Assembly: GCA_947095535.1 (NCBI GenBank)
Contig: OX352772.1
Coordinates: 221,469,617-221,533,616 of the forward strand
Reading direction: 5' to 3'
DNA length: 64,000 bases
DNA from: Poecilobothrus nobilitatus
Taxonomy: Eukaryota > Arthropoda > Insecta > Diptera > Dolichopodidae
Shown here: piece by piece, positions 53,636 through 64,000 of the stretch
How positions within the stretch are numbered: position 1 is the stretch's first letter
How the letters are laid out: every line of letters begins with the position of its first letter
Notes under the pieces: generated by a model
Database searches by the model: none
What the model saw: only the letters and a program-made list of their open reading frames with translations
Told to the model about the DNA's origin: nothing
Translations under genes and position numbers: made by a program

Positions 53636-54978
53636 AATCACGATTATCAATCCAAAACTTATTCAAATATTCTGTAGTACCATTTAATACTAAGCGGTAA
53701 ATGTATATTAAATTACAAAATAGTAAATATAATTTTAAATATTATATTATATTGATGCGCACATAGTATATTGTTATAAGTATATCGCCATACATTGCTA
53801 TATTTCTTTAAAAATATTTCCATTCATAGAATAATTTCTTATAAGTACAATAAAATACATATATATATGTATGTAAATACAGCGCTATATAATATGTATA
53901 CTCATAATATCTATACTCCTTCATTCATTCATCAATTACATATACAATATGTAAATAAACATGATATTATATAAGTATGTATGTATATCAATATCATATA
54001 AAAAAAAATTCTTCAAGCAACCGTTATGTTGTTTATTTATTTACATTTTCGCATTATATCCTCAACAATTTCAAATTATCGAGGAAAATAAAATGGAAAA
54101 AATTTGTTAAAGAAATTTGTTAGAAAATTTGAAAAAATTAAGTAACACTTTCACTTTCAATTATAAAGTAACGCTATATTATTAAAAAAAGTTGTTAAAA
54201 GAAATAAGAGTATAATGTTGAAGCTTTAATTTTTATGTATTACTTCAAAAATTTTTTAACAAGTGTTCAAGTTACAGGTGTTTAAAAATAGGAAATTTTA
54301 AGTTTTTGACCCCTTACACCTTCTAAACGGGGAGTGATACAAAAAAAATTCCGAAATGAGGTATACTTATTTTCAAAGATCTAACTTCTGTCAAAATTTC
54401 AAGTTTCTAACTTAAACCATTTAGAAGATAGAAGGGTTAAAGGATTTTGCAATAATTCAGTTTCGTATAACGGTAAATTAAGACACCGTATGGCACAAGT
54501 ATATATTTATTATATACATGTTTGCAAAGCTCATACTAGCACCTATCGTTTGGAATTTTTATATGGAAGATATACCTTATAGAACTTGTGTTATAACAAT
54601 TTAAATATAGAGATTTTTCAAACTTTGGGGGGCTGTAGCTCCTTAACGAGATCTAAAAGTTAGTTGTTCGGGAGCTACCCGAAGTTTTGGTCGGAACACA
54701 ACCAAAAGAAATAAGGAACCTACAAGTTGCTCCCATAATATTTTGTATAAACTTTAAGATTCTAACTTTCTTAGTTTTTGAGTTAGCGTGCTGACGGACG
54801 GACGGACGGAGGGACGGAGGGACATGGCTTAATCGACTCAGAATTTGATTTTGATCCGATGCATACTTTTGAAGGTATATCTAGCTCTCTTATTTCGAGG
54901 TGTTACAAACGGAGGAGTAATTTTATTATACCTGATACTTATAGTACGGGTATAATGATACTTATCGTACGGGTGTAA
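53636..54978 (-). mobile_element. Helentron B7, 3' truncated
   Basis: Minus-strand family B copy: 5' palindrome at 54,930-54,978 (duplicated: GATACTTATAGTACGGGTAT then GATACTTATCGTACGGGT), GTCC-type block 54,793-54,822, then the usual interior down to CACGATTATCAATCCAAAAC at 53,636. The 3' hairpin end is missing. Tail-to-tail with B6. Confidence 0.65.
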
Positions 54979-55059
54979 AAATTATATGAGGATTTTAAAT
55001 TTTAAACAAAAAATTTTATAATGGCATTGCAGATATGACAAAATCAACATATTTTATTG

Positions 55060-55500
55060 AATTAAATAATAATTTTTACACTATAAATAAATATTAAAAC
55101 ATGAATTACATAATTTATTTAAATTGAAAGAAAAATAATAATTTTTACACTATAAAATATAAATATTAAGACTTGAATTACATAATTTATTTAGATTAAG
55201 AAAATTAATATTTGATATCGCTTAAAATATTTTACGATCACTACATTAATCTAAATTTAAAAACATTTCAATTTTTGCACTATAAATATTAAAACATGAA
55301 TTACATAATTTATTTAAATTGAAAAAAAAACAATAATTTTTTACACTATAAATATTAAAACATAAATTACATAACTTATATTGAAAGAAAAATAATAATT
55401 TTTACACTATAAATATTAAGACATGAATTACATAATTTATTTAGATTAAGAAAATTAATAATTGATATCACCACAAATATTTTGTGAGCACTACACTATT
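55060..55500. repeat. AT-rich higher-order tandem repeat
   Basis: ~75-80-bp monomers built on TTTTTACACTATAAATATTA and GAATTACATAATTTATTTA. The variant ending AGATTAAGAAAATTAATA recurs after ~250 bp (55,166 and 55,418), giving a higher-order pattern. Non-coding. Confidence 0.75.
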
Positions 55501-56118
55501 CTAAATTTTAAAAGATTTTAATTATATTATTAAGTAATTCCTAAATACTACATAACAATATTGAACTCACAAAGCATACTGATTAGTGATTACTCATATA
55601 ACATTGAAATAAAAAAAAAACAAAATTCCTTTTGTTGTAAAAACAGCTGTCAAGAATTTAATAATTCATTTGCTACACAACTAGATAACAAACAATAAAC
55701 GGGTATTCAAATAAGAAATATATATATATATATATATATATGATTTTATAAATAAAAAATTAATCTTAATTTACGAACGCAGTTTCAAAAGTACTACTCG
55801 AATTGTTAAAATCTATACAAATTGGATTTTTTTATATATTTTATTTATTTAATTGAATTTATGTACGTATTGGTCCACATACGCAATTTAACTTAAAAAA
55901 AAAAATTAACAGAAGAAAATATAAATTTTTTCTCTTCGATATTTTAAAAAAAAAAATAAATGAAAAACTTTAAAATTATTTGTATCTTAATTTTTATATA
56001 TTAATAAAACTTTTAACTTCATACTAAGGATTATCCAAAATTTATGCGGTTTTAAGGTAGGCAAAAATAAAATTTCAGTTTTAAACATCTTTATTCAAAT
56101 TTTATTTAAATATTCAAA
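55501..56118. other. AT-rich region upstream of gypsy-2 gag
   Basis: Includes a (TA)n tract at 55,720-55,741. No gene. Could hold the worn 5' LTR and leader of gypsy-2, but I cannot mark LTR ends or a primer-binding site. Confidence 0.35.
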
Positions 56119-58052
56119 ATGAGTGAAAGAAGACGCCGAACTCTACAACGAAACGACTCCATTATTGATTTTGGACCAGCTCATTATACCCTACACCTAA
56201 AGTATAGGGTATATTAACTTTGGTATGGTGTTTGTAACCACCAAAAGGAGTTAGATATGGACATGTATATATATATTCTGAATCAGGATCACCTCCTGAG
56301 TCGATTTAACGACGTCCGTCCGTCCGTCCGTTCGCACGATAACTCAAAAACTAATAAAGCCATCTTGATGAAATTTATATAGTAGGTTACTAAATACGAA
56401 AGGAAGGCTAAGTTCGAATCTGGACAAAATCGGTCCGTGGGTTCGGATTCTGGAAGTTTCCGAATGATTCCGGAGCAAACGAGATTATCTCCAAAACCAA
56501 CAAAGATAGAACCTTTAAATTTTGTACAATGATGTTCCTTCCCGTTCGATTTATGTCTCTGAAATTTAAGAAGATTTGGTCCATGGGTTTGGATTTTAGA
56601 AGCTTCCGAACGAGCACCAGAGCAAATAAGATTATCTCCAAAACCAACTAAGATATAACCTTTAAATTTGGCAGAGTGGTGTTCTTTCATGTTTTATTTA
56701 AGTCTCTGAAATTTGAGAGGATTTGGTTCATGGGTTCTTATCTTGGAAGCTTCCGAACGAGCCCCAGAGCAAACGAGTGTATCTCCACAACCAACAAAGA
56801 TAGAACTTTTATTTTTAGTACAGAGTTCCTTTTCTAGTATGTTTCCTTTTCTGTAAAATTGGAAACTGACTGACATTTGAAAGAATTTGAACCATGGGTT
56901 CGTATTTTGGAAACTTCCGGACGAGCACAAGAGCAACGAGCATATCTCCAAAACCAACAAAAGTAGAACCTTTAAATTTAGTGCAATGGTGTTCTGGCAT
57001 GTTTTCTTTATGTTCCTGAGATGGATTCGATGAATTGGAGTGGCAATTCGGGTACCTGACACACACCTCCCAAGGACTAACAATCTTCGAAATTAATAAA
57101 GATAGAAACTTAAAATTTTTTACAAAGGTTTCAAGCATATCCCAAGAGGATGCTTCTTTTAGTTCCTGAAATTCGAGTTGAATAAGACAGAAAGGGAAGA
57201 AGTTCAAGCAGCTGCCAAAAAAACTTATGAATTTTTAATTTAATTCGAATTATTCAGATGTAGGGTATTAATAAGTCGGTTGCATTGACTTACTGTTACA
57301 TTTCCTTGTTTTAATAATACATTGAGTAACAACAACCAAGACATCAAAGTTAATTTTAGTGATGTTGAAAATCTTATTCGAAAATTCAATGGTGATGAGG
57401 CTAGTAGTATAAACAAATGGATAGATGAAATTTAACAATATGCAGACGTGTTTCACTGGAATGAGCTCCAAAAATTTCTATTTTGCAAAAGATCTTTATC
57501 AGGATTAGCTAAACTTTATATCGAGTGTGAAGAGAAACCTCTTAACTATTGCAGATTAAAACAATCTCTACTACAGGAATTCCAAAATAAGATTACAAGT
57601 GCCAAAGTACATGCAAAGTTACGCGAAAGAAAAAAAAGAAATAATGAATCACTTCGCGAGTACTTATATCTCATGATTGACATTGCTTTCCAAGCAGAAA
57701 TTGAAGAAAATTCTATCATCGGCTACATAATTGATGGAATAAAGGACACACCGGCCAACAAAATGGTACTTTATAGTGCAAAAAGTATTTCACAATTAAA
57801 AGAGAACTTATTAATCTATGAAAAGGTTCCCAAAATTGAAAATGACAAATCGTTATCCGAAAAAAAAGATTTCACAAAATCTAAAATGGAAACAAACTAT
57901 AAAAAGGGTGGACGACGTTTTTGTTTCAACTGCGGTGCAAACGACCACGAATTTCATACACAGAAGGAGAGCCCACAGAAGGAAAGGGGACCCAAATGTT
58001 TCGGTTGTAATAAATTTGGATACAAGAGGACACAACTGTACAGAGATAACTA
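56119..58052 (+). pseudogene. gag: Gypsy-2 gag with CCHC knuckles, split by a Helentron
   Basis: ATG at 56,119 gives MSERRRRTLQRNDSIIDFGP, is cut at ~56,184, and resumes after 57,313 in the same frame: NTLSNNNQDIKVNFSDVENL, INKWIDEI, a stop at 57,433, then FHWNELQKFLFCKRSLSGLA, RERKKRNNESLREYLYLM and two zinc knuckles near the end (CFNCGANDHE...; CFGCNKFGYK). The second knuckle and tail are frame-damaged. It would form the particle core and bind RNA. Different lineage from the errantivirus Gag. Confidence 0.7.
56184..57313 (+). mobile_element. Helentron-like element A2, complete
   Basis: 5' palindrome TATACCCTACACCTAAAGTA then TAGGGTATA, core TTTGTAACCACCAAAAGGAG and TATTCTGAATCAGGATCACC, GTCC block 56,314-56,331, a ~147-bp tandem array (about 56,420-57,120) and 3' end with GATGTAGGGTATT, hairpin TAAGTCG/TGACTTA and CTGTTACATTTCCTTGTTTT. 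It defines both ends of family A, and its array matches A' at 18.5-19.4 kb. Confidence 0.75.
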
Positions 58053-58561
58053 ATGCAAACACTAACACAACTAATCAAGTTAACACAACACGACACTCAA
58101 GTTCAACACATATCATGCAAACAACAAAAAATAACATGAACATGAAGCTTAAAGTAAATAATATTATTTTTGAGGCTCTGATAGATACAGGAAGTGACAT
58201 TTGTGTTCTGAAGGAATGCTATTTCAAATTAATCAATACAAATTTCGACCCCAGCTGCTCTAAAAGAATAATATCTGGTCTGGGCTTTAAAGTCGTCACT
58301 AAAGGCTCATGTAGAACAAATATTAAAATTGAAAAGGATGTATATGAAAATATCGAAATTCACGTCGTTAACGATTGCTACCTGAAACCAGACAAGATAG
58401 TGGGGATGGATTTGTTGAGACAAGCTGCTATCACCATAACTAATGGAATTCAAATAAGAAAAACTAAACATTCAACACTTGAAGAGTGTCCTCTTCGCAA
58501 TAGTGAGACAGACTGCTTCATATCACAGATTAAAGTAGATGAAGAACTAAAAGAATTTTAA
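58053..58561 (+). pseudogene. Gypsy-2 aspartic protease
   Basis: FEALIDTGSDICVLKECYF carries the catalytic DTGS (~58,185), followed by GLGFKVVTKGSCRTNIKIEK and the conserved end KIVGMDLLRQAAITITN. The frame is open from Gag's 3' end to 58,561. It would cut the Gag-Pol precursor. RT is missing downstream. Confidence 0.7.
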
Positions 58562-58579
58562 GATCTTGTGGTTTAAACA

Positions 58580-59155
58580 GCCTAAAAAAAGAGGATTTTG
58601 ATTACATTATCGAACATCGATCAGGTACTAGAATGCGACATGTCGACGCACTCAGCAGAAACCCAACAATAATGTGTATTCAAAATGGCGGAGACTTGTT
58701 AAGCAGGCTATCCAGGGCGACGAATCTCTAGTGACAATTATGGAAATTTTAAAGGAAAAGGCGTACAAAGACTTTATAATGCACAATGGTATACTCTGTA
58801 AAAACTTAAATAATAATGTTTTGTTTGTCGTTTGTCGCTACGAAAAATGTAATCATAAGAAAAGTTCACGAAGGAAGGCGTTTTCACCCCATTGATCACC
58901 TAGGCGCAATGTGTGCAACAAGAAAAACTACAAATACCTGCTATCGATCATTGATGGATTTTCAAAATTTTTATGGCTGTTTCCAACTAAAACCCTCAGC
59001 AGCGAAGAAGTCGTTCAAAAATTTGAAGTATTAGCAGAAACGTTTGGGTACCCGGCGAGAATAATTGCCGATAGAGGAGGAGCCTTCACAGCAAATTTAT
59101 TTCAACTTTACTGCAAAAAACGGGATATTAAGTTACATCTTATTACTGCTGGCTT
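58580..59155 (+). pseudogene. Gypsy-2 RNase H end and integrase, after internal deletion
   Basis: Right after the protease: FDYIIEHRSGTRMRHVDALS, the last RNase H motif, then KNVIIRKVHEG and the integrase core CNKKNYKYLLSIIDGFSKFL, WLFPTKTLSSEEVV and YPARIIADRGGAFTANLF (two catalytic Asp). The entire RT and most of RNase H are deleted, so protease and integrase ends lie close together. The piece stops at LITAG (59,155), where LINE-3 begins in reverse. Confidence 0.7.
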
Positions 59156-60780
59156 CCCCCTGGTATTGGTATATGTTATAGGACAATATAGGACTCAGAA
59201 TGGAGCATTGAGGTACTCCTGCCATTATAATAGGTCTTGCTTCAGATTTAGTATTATATATATAAAGGCAAAATTTTATGTTGCGAAGGAAGTTTTTGAT
59301 AATTTTTATTAAATAAATGGGTAGGCCAATTGAATTAAGCTTACATATTAGACCATTGTGCCATACTATGTCGAATGCAGCCTCGATATCTAATACTACC
59401 ATACCGACTCATTTACTTTGGCTGAGATTGTTTTTGACAAAGTTTTTAATTCTTAGATTGGGCTGTAGTGTGTTATGGTCCGCTCTAAAACAAAACTGGG
59501 CATTAGGTAAAATCTTTTTGCTATTCAGAAAAGATACAATTTTTTCTTTTATTAATTTTTTAAATATTTTTGAGAATGTTTTTAATAAACTATTAGGCTG
59601 ATTTGGTGGTTTATTAGGCTTTAGAATTGGAATTATATTGGACGTTTTCCAGTGATCTGGAAAATACCCAATTTTTAAGCCTTTGTTCATAATATATGCT
59701 AAGCAATTAATTATATTTTAAGAATTTTTTTTTTAAATAAATAGTTGCAATGTCATCTAAGCCTGGGGATTTGTTAATTTCTGATGATTTAATAATATTG
59801 TTTATGTCGGAATTATATATTATATCTGGGCTTTTTAAGCAGTAACTGCTGTTTTCGATTTGTGTAACATATGACTTTACTAAGTTGGTTGTATGGTTAT
59901 CAGAGAAGTTATTGGTAAGTTGATGCTTTATTTCCAATTGACTACTTATGATATCAGCCTTTTCAATTTGGGTAATATATATTTTGTATTTAAAATTCAG
60001 AGGAGAAATTACTTGGTTTTTATTTTTAATGACTTTAATTATTTTCCAAAATCGTTTAGAAAACTTGGTAAAGGTACCTATTTTTAAGCATCTATAAAAA
60101 TGTTGATTGCTTTAATTATTGTTTTGTTCAGTAATAATATCAAATTATCTAGATCATTTTTATAGTTAATAGTTGTAGAGTTGCCAAAGTTGCTTATTTC
60201 TCTTGACAGGAATTTTTGATACACATTCAATTTAGCTTTATAATAATCTAAACAGCTGTATTCATAAGTAGTTAATTTTACAGTCAAACTGAGAAAAACT
60301 GATTGATGATCTGATTGTAATTCAGTTAAAGTTTTTGGGATATCCATTAAATTAGGACTATTGGAAAGAAATATGTGTATTACTGAAGCATTATTCTTAC
60401 CATTATAGGATATATAAGTAGGTTCAGCGAAAAGAATTTTGAATTTGTTAGTTGCTAATAAGCCTTTGAGTATGTTACTCCAGGTGTTGGTGCGTAAACA
60501 GCCCCCCAGAGTTTGCTACGACAGTTTAAGTCACCAGCAATAATGTATTGCTCGTTTATTCTGGAAAACTTTAGAAGATCTGCTTTAAGCATGGGTTGAA
60601 TGTGTTTCTTGTCTTTATTATATTTGCAATTATGTTTTAAACAATTAGCAGTGTTTCCTGGAAAGTATGTTGCAAACATTTTTAATTTTGTATTTACTAA
60701 ATAATTTCTATACCAATATTTTCTATAATATAGGTGTTCAGAATACTTTAGTAAGTTTAAGTTATGATTCAAAAATTACT
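59156..60780 (-). pseudogene. LINE-3, jockey-type retrotransposon, 3' part missing
   Basis: Read leftwards: endonuclease piece EQYIIAGDLNCRSKLWG (60,600-60,500), TLTELQSDHQSVFLSL (the SDH motif, 60,330), INKSPGLDDIATIYL (59,770), IGYFPDHWKTSNIIPILKPN (59,680), IFKKLIKEKIVSFL, then MVVLDIEAAFDIVWHNGLI (motif A, 59,400) and GVPQCSILSPIL (59,215). The catalytic FADD region is lost because the element stops at 59,156. Loss of the 3' rather than the 5' half points to deletion or recombination with gypsy-2. Confidence 0.7.
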
Positions 60781-61672
60781 ATTTTAGTAATAAGTAAAAT
60801 TTTTTTAACAATTAAACGTTATGCAACGCTGCACATCTGAGAGTTTTAGAATTGAAACATTTTTAAAATAATAGGTGTTATATTAAATGCAAACTTTATG
60901 AGTTTCAGCTAAGAAATAATATGCAATTGCCTATATATTATAATAATTTAAAATAGGAATAAATTTATTTATGAGAATGAATAATATATAAATATGAATT
61001 TATGAAAAATCCCGAGTACTAAAAAAATTTTAGTACTTTTCTTTTCAAGCAATAAAAAATATTTATATTTTCTGTCCTAGAAATCTCTAGCTTTTTACTG
61101 CGCCATCTTACTGTGTATATAAAAGCGTTGACCGTAAGTTGTCTACATGAAAATTTTCAAATAATATGCAATTAAAAAAAGTAATTGTATCTAATTGTAA
61201 AATTTTTTATATGTGACCCACTTAATAATATATTGTAGTCTCAAATTTAATTTTGTTCACAAAATAAAATTCAGTCCGGCTTTGTTCTAAATTTAATTTT
61301 AAAATTAATAAAATTTTTGTAAAATATACTGTTAATCTTATAGTTTTAAAGAAAACAAAAAACATCATATGTTCTTTATATAAATGATAATGAAGAGAAA
61401 AAAAGAAATTTTTAGTCAGTTCATAAACGACACTCGGATCGATCAAATCAATAAATTTATATATGTATAAAAAAATTTAAATGTAATATTGTTCAAATAA
61501 AAAAAATTTAAAAGAAGAAAATTAAGAACGGGAACAATATAGTAAATAAAATTTAAAAAAAACATAAGTGTTTTAATAAGAAGAAATTGAAAGAATTATA
61601 TCTAAAAGGAGTAAAAAATTGCCTACAACTTCAGGTGTGGAGTATATAAAAAAAAATTGGTAGTTAGAAAAA
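60781..61672. other. AT-rich region upstream of gypsy-3 gag
   Basis: No gene. A TATA-like TATATAAAAG at 61,117-61,126 and AATAAA at about 61,450 could belong to the gypsy-3 5' LTR, with the leader up to 61,672. No LTR partner is in the window, so this is inferred. Confidence 0.3.
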
Positions 61673-61879
61673 ATGGAAAATATAAAGAAGAAATTTTTGG
61701 TTATGGCCAATGTAATAAATATTAAGAAAGTACTGGGTATACTTGGTTTGCCAGTTAGTGGACAAAAAGCAGCGCTTAAAGTAAGATTACAACAAGCTTT
61801 TTTAGAGGAAACTTTGACAGATGAGGTGCTGTATAACAATTTACATGTCGAAGGAAAAAATCGCCTACAAAAATTATAA
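61673..61879 (+). pseudogene. gag: Gypsy-3 gag N-terminus with SAP-like motif
   Basis: 69 codons from ATG at 61,673. Residues 13-43 (NVINIKKVLGILGLPVSGQK then AALKVRLQQAF) form a SAP-type helix-turn-helix pattern (L..L.LP..G.K..L..RL). SAP-headed Gag occurs in some Ty3/gypsy lineages. The frame ends at a stop at 61,877-61,879. The rest of Gag is absent except the repeats that follow. Confidence 0.5.
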
Positions 61880-61914
61880 ATACTAATGTTACAAAACAGT
61901 ATTTTCTATTAGGT

Positions 61915-62040
61915 TAATTTGATTTGAAAAAGGTTTAATTTGATTTGCAAAAAGGATGAATTTGATTTACCAAAGTGTGAATTTGACTTGCAAAAAGGTG
62001 AATTTGAAGTGCGAAAGAATGAATTTGGAGTGCAAACCCT
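61915..62040 (+). repeat. 21-bp coding repeats (EFDLQKG heptads)
   Basis: About six copies of GAATTTGATTTGCAAAAAGG type units, 21 bp in the later ones. In one frame they encode EFDLPKC, EFDLQKG, EFEVRKN, EFGVQTL, then a stop. Likely a charged heptad (coiled-coil) section of Gag. Confidence 0.65.
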
Positions 62041-62904
62041 GTAACAGTATGAAATATCCTACAGTTTTAGGTAGAGACTTTTTAAAAAGGAATAACTTAA
62101 TTTTGACGAAAAATGAAAAATGTTTGGATCATCCGCTTCAGCCCGTTGTAAATGCAGTTAAGTCAGATAAAATCCCGAGTGAGTACGATTTTTATGTTTC
62201 TCAAATAATCAATATAAATGTTTTGAATGATAGGGCTTCATCTTTGTGTTTAAATATAAATACCAGTGTTTCGAATAATATTAGATTTAAGATTACAAAA
62301 TTAGTTCCTGAAGCGGAAATGTTAAAATTAAATAAATTTTTCAATATTAATTTAAACGGAAAAAATAAAAATATCGAATTAAATATAAAATTAATTAAAG
62401 ACGAAACATTTTCGTGTACACCGCGTACACTACCATACTCCCATCAAATTAAGTTGAGAAAAATCCTTGACGATCTGTTAGAGCGGAAAGTTATACGCAA
62501 AAGTGATTCGGCATACCCTACCCCGATTGTATTGATTAGGAAAAAAATTGATGAGCTTCGATTATGTGTAGATTACCACGTATTAAATAAACCAACGGCT
62601 TGTAATAATTATCCTCTTCCACTTGTCGAGGATTTATTGGACAGACTACGCGGTAAACGTTTCTTAACGGTGCTCGATTTAAAGTCAGGTTTTCATCACC
62701 TAAATGTATCCGAGAGTTCAATGAAATATACATCCTTCGTTGCACTTTTGGGACAATTGAATTTTGGAACAAAAAATCCCCCTTCTGTTTTTATGAGATA
62801 TTAACAATATTTTTAAAAAGTTAGTTGCAGAAAACAAATTGCTCATCTACATAGATGATTTATTAATAGCAACAGAAAATCTTTGATGAATATTTGAAAA
62901 TTCT
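62041..62904 (+). pseudogene. Gypsy-3 protease end and reverse transcriptase
   Basis: YPTVLGRDFLKRNNLILT is the usual last strand of a retroelement protease, here joined to the Gag repeats by deletion. RT follows: KILDDLLERKVIRKSDSAYP, LRLCVDYHVLNKPTACNNYP, RFLTVLDLKSGFHHLNV (motif A), a damaged motif B (PPSVFMRY) and, in a shifted frame, LLIYIDDLLIATENL (catalytic YIDD, ~62,855). RT order is complete with two frame breaks. Confidence 0.75.
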
Positions 62905-62906
62905 AA

Positions 62907-63668
62907 ATGAAGTTCTTCAAACTAGAGAACATGTTAGAATTATGGTATGATAAGTGCAAATTTGTGTATGAGGAAATTGTCTATCTGGGTTATACGGTCA
63001 ATTCAAATGGTATACGACCAAATCATGAAAATTTACGAGCGATAAGTGAATTTCCTATACCAAAAAACTGCGAAGATGTTCATAGTTTCGTGGGTCTATG
63101 TTCCGATTTCCGTAAATTTATCCCTAATTTTGCTGTAATCGTAAAACCGATGTATGACTTAATCAGAAAAGATGCCATTTTCAAATTTGGTTCTGCTGAA
63201 TTGGAAACTTTTGAAGAATTAAAACACAAACTATTAGAATCGCCAATACTGGCAATTTATAACCCAGTTGCAGAAACCGAACTTCATTGCGACACTAGTA
63301 TCGTTGGATTTGGTTCAATTCTATTACACCGCCAGGACGATGGAAAATTCCATCCAATTTTCTATTTTTCTAAAAGAACAACGAATTGTGAGTCGCGTTA
63401 CCATAGTTACGAATTGGAAATCTTATCTATAATTTATGCATTACGTAGGTTTCGTATATATCTAATAGGGCTAAAATTCAAAATTATTACAGATTGCCAA
63501 TCTCTTACCTTAACTTTAAACAAAAAATTGATTAACCCAAGAATTCATAGATGGGCGCTACTTCAAATGTATAATTATACTATAAATAGGTCATCTATTA
63601 AAATGTCTTATGTCGACGCGTTAAGTCGATGCAGTAATGTTTTCGTCTTGGAAAATGAAAGTTTTTGA
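62907..63668 (+). pseudogene. Gypsy-3 RT thumb and RNase H
   Basis: KCKFVYEEIVYLGYTVNSNG and VHSFVGLCSDFRKFIPNFAV are the RT thumb/connection. RNase H: ELHCDTSIVGFGSILLHRQD (first Asp), SYELEILSIIYALRRFRIYL (Glu), FKIITDCQSLTL (Asp) and SYVDALSR. Catalytic residues look intact and the frame is open, making this the best-kept part of gypsy-3. It needs a frameshift to join the YIDD section before it. Confidence 0.75.
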
Positions 63669-64000
63669 ATTTGCTTATAATTTCCTAAATTTTGCCGATA
63701 ATTTCCAAAATTCCTTCAGGAGTAGTAGAGAAAGATAACCCCATATTTTCGTTGTAAATGGATTAGTTTACAGCAAATCTAAAAACAGTATTCATTTTTA
63801 CGTTCCTAGAGATATGGAAGAAAATGTTATACGAACTCATCACGAGTCACTTTATCATTTGGGGGTGGACAAATGCTTTAAATATATCAAGAATACTTAT
63901 TGGTTTCCGAACATGAAAGACAAGATTAGACTTTACATAGTTAAATGTCTTAAGTGCATTTATTTTTCACCAATATCGGGTAAAACAGAAGGTAGCTTGC
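63669..64000 (+). pseudogene. Gypsy-3 integrase N-terminus, cut by window end
   Basis: In a shifted frame: VNGLVYSKSKNSIHFYVPRD, then HHESLYHLGVDKCFKYIKNT and YWFPNMKDKIRLYIVKCLKC, the H-H-C-C zinc-binding domain of retroelement integrases. The core lies beyond the window. Confidence 0.65.

Overview
The window (about 75% A+T by eye) is gene-poor nuclear DNA from an insect, most likely a higher fly (Diptera, Brachycera). Pointers are DINE-1/Helentron-like repeats with a (GTCC)n block and a dipteran-style 5' core, a 17.6/297-type errantivirus with a tRNA-Ser primer-binding site, a 63-bp intron with fly-like splice sites, and Polinton, Penelope-like, jockey-type, piggyBac and Ty3/gypsy elements. 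Nearly every coding region is a decayed transposable element. I see no rRNA, CRISPR or bacterial gene. The only candidate host-like gene is a C2H2 zinc-finger gene on the minus strand at 46.1-48.4 kb, and that too may belong to a multicopy family.

Layout. 0-5 kb: Polinton fragment A, with capsid/packaging genes on the minus strand and a chromodomain integrase on the plus strand, then an AT-rich repetitive terminus. 5-7.85 kb: Penelope-like element PLE-1 (RT plus GIY-YIG, a hammerhead-like motif, 42-bp flanking direct repeats). 7.85-23.4 kb: a non-LTR retrotransposon (LINE-1) split by a complete but dead errantivirus-type gypsy element (minus strand, 8,844-22,681, 4-bp duplication AGCG). That element carries five Helentron-like insertions: A1 in the left LTR, B1 in the leader, the composite A'-B' and C in the right LTR. 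Without them it would be about 7.3-7.4 kb. 23.4-25 kb: Helentron B3. 25.2-31.6 kb: Polinton fragment B (ATPase end, pX-like, penton-like, protease, integrase), interrupted by Helentron B4. 32.2-35.9 kb: a piggyBac-like element on the minus strand with a tRNA-like SINE and (AAT)n inside it. 35.9-41.9 kb: a Polinton protein-primed DNA polymerase B, interrupted by LINE-2. 42.1 kb: a tRNA-derived SINE with a clean 14-bp target duplication. 43.1-44.2 kb: PLE-2. 45.1-45.8 kb: a 241-bp tandem repeat. 46.1-48.4 kb: the zinc-finger gene. 49.2-55 kb: Helentron B pieces broken by a tandemly duplicated, internally inverted PLE-3 unit. 56.1-59.2 kb: gypsy-2, with Helentron A inserted in gag and an internal deletion. 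59.2-60.8 kb: LINE-3. 61.7-64 kb: gypsy-3 (SAP-domain Gag, RT, RNase H, integrase), running off the window end.

How it fits together. This is a nested pile of mobile elements rather than a set of cooperating genes. Insertion order can be read in places: LINE-1, then the gypsy element, then Helentrons. The most notable structure is the Helentron group. Three families (A, B, C) differ in sequence but share one plan: a palindromic 5' end, a (GTCC)n block (family C has a variant), a subterminal inverted repeat, a 3' hairpin and a CTTGTTT/CTCGTTT terminus. Two of them occupy the same site in the two LTRs of one retrotransposon. Hammerhead-like motifs in two Penelope-like elements and paired palindromes in the piggyBac-like element are also worth checking. 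All calls come from reading the sequence and from remembered family features; no database search was run.
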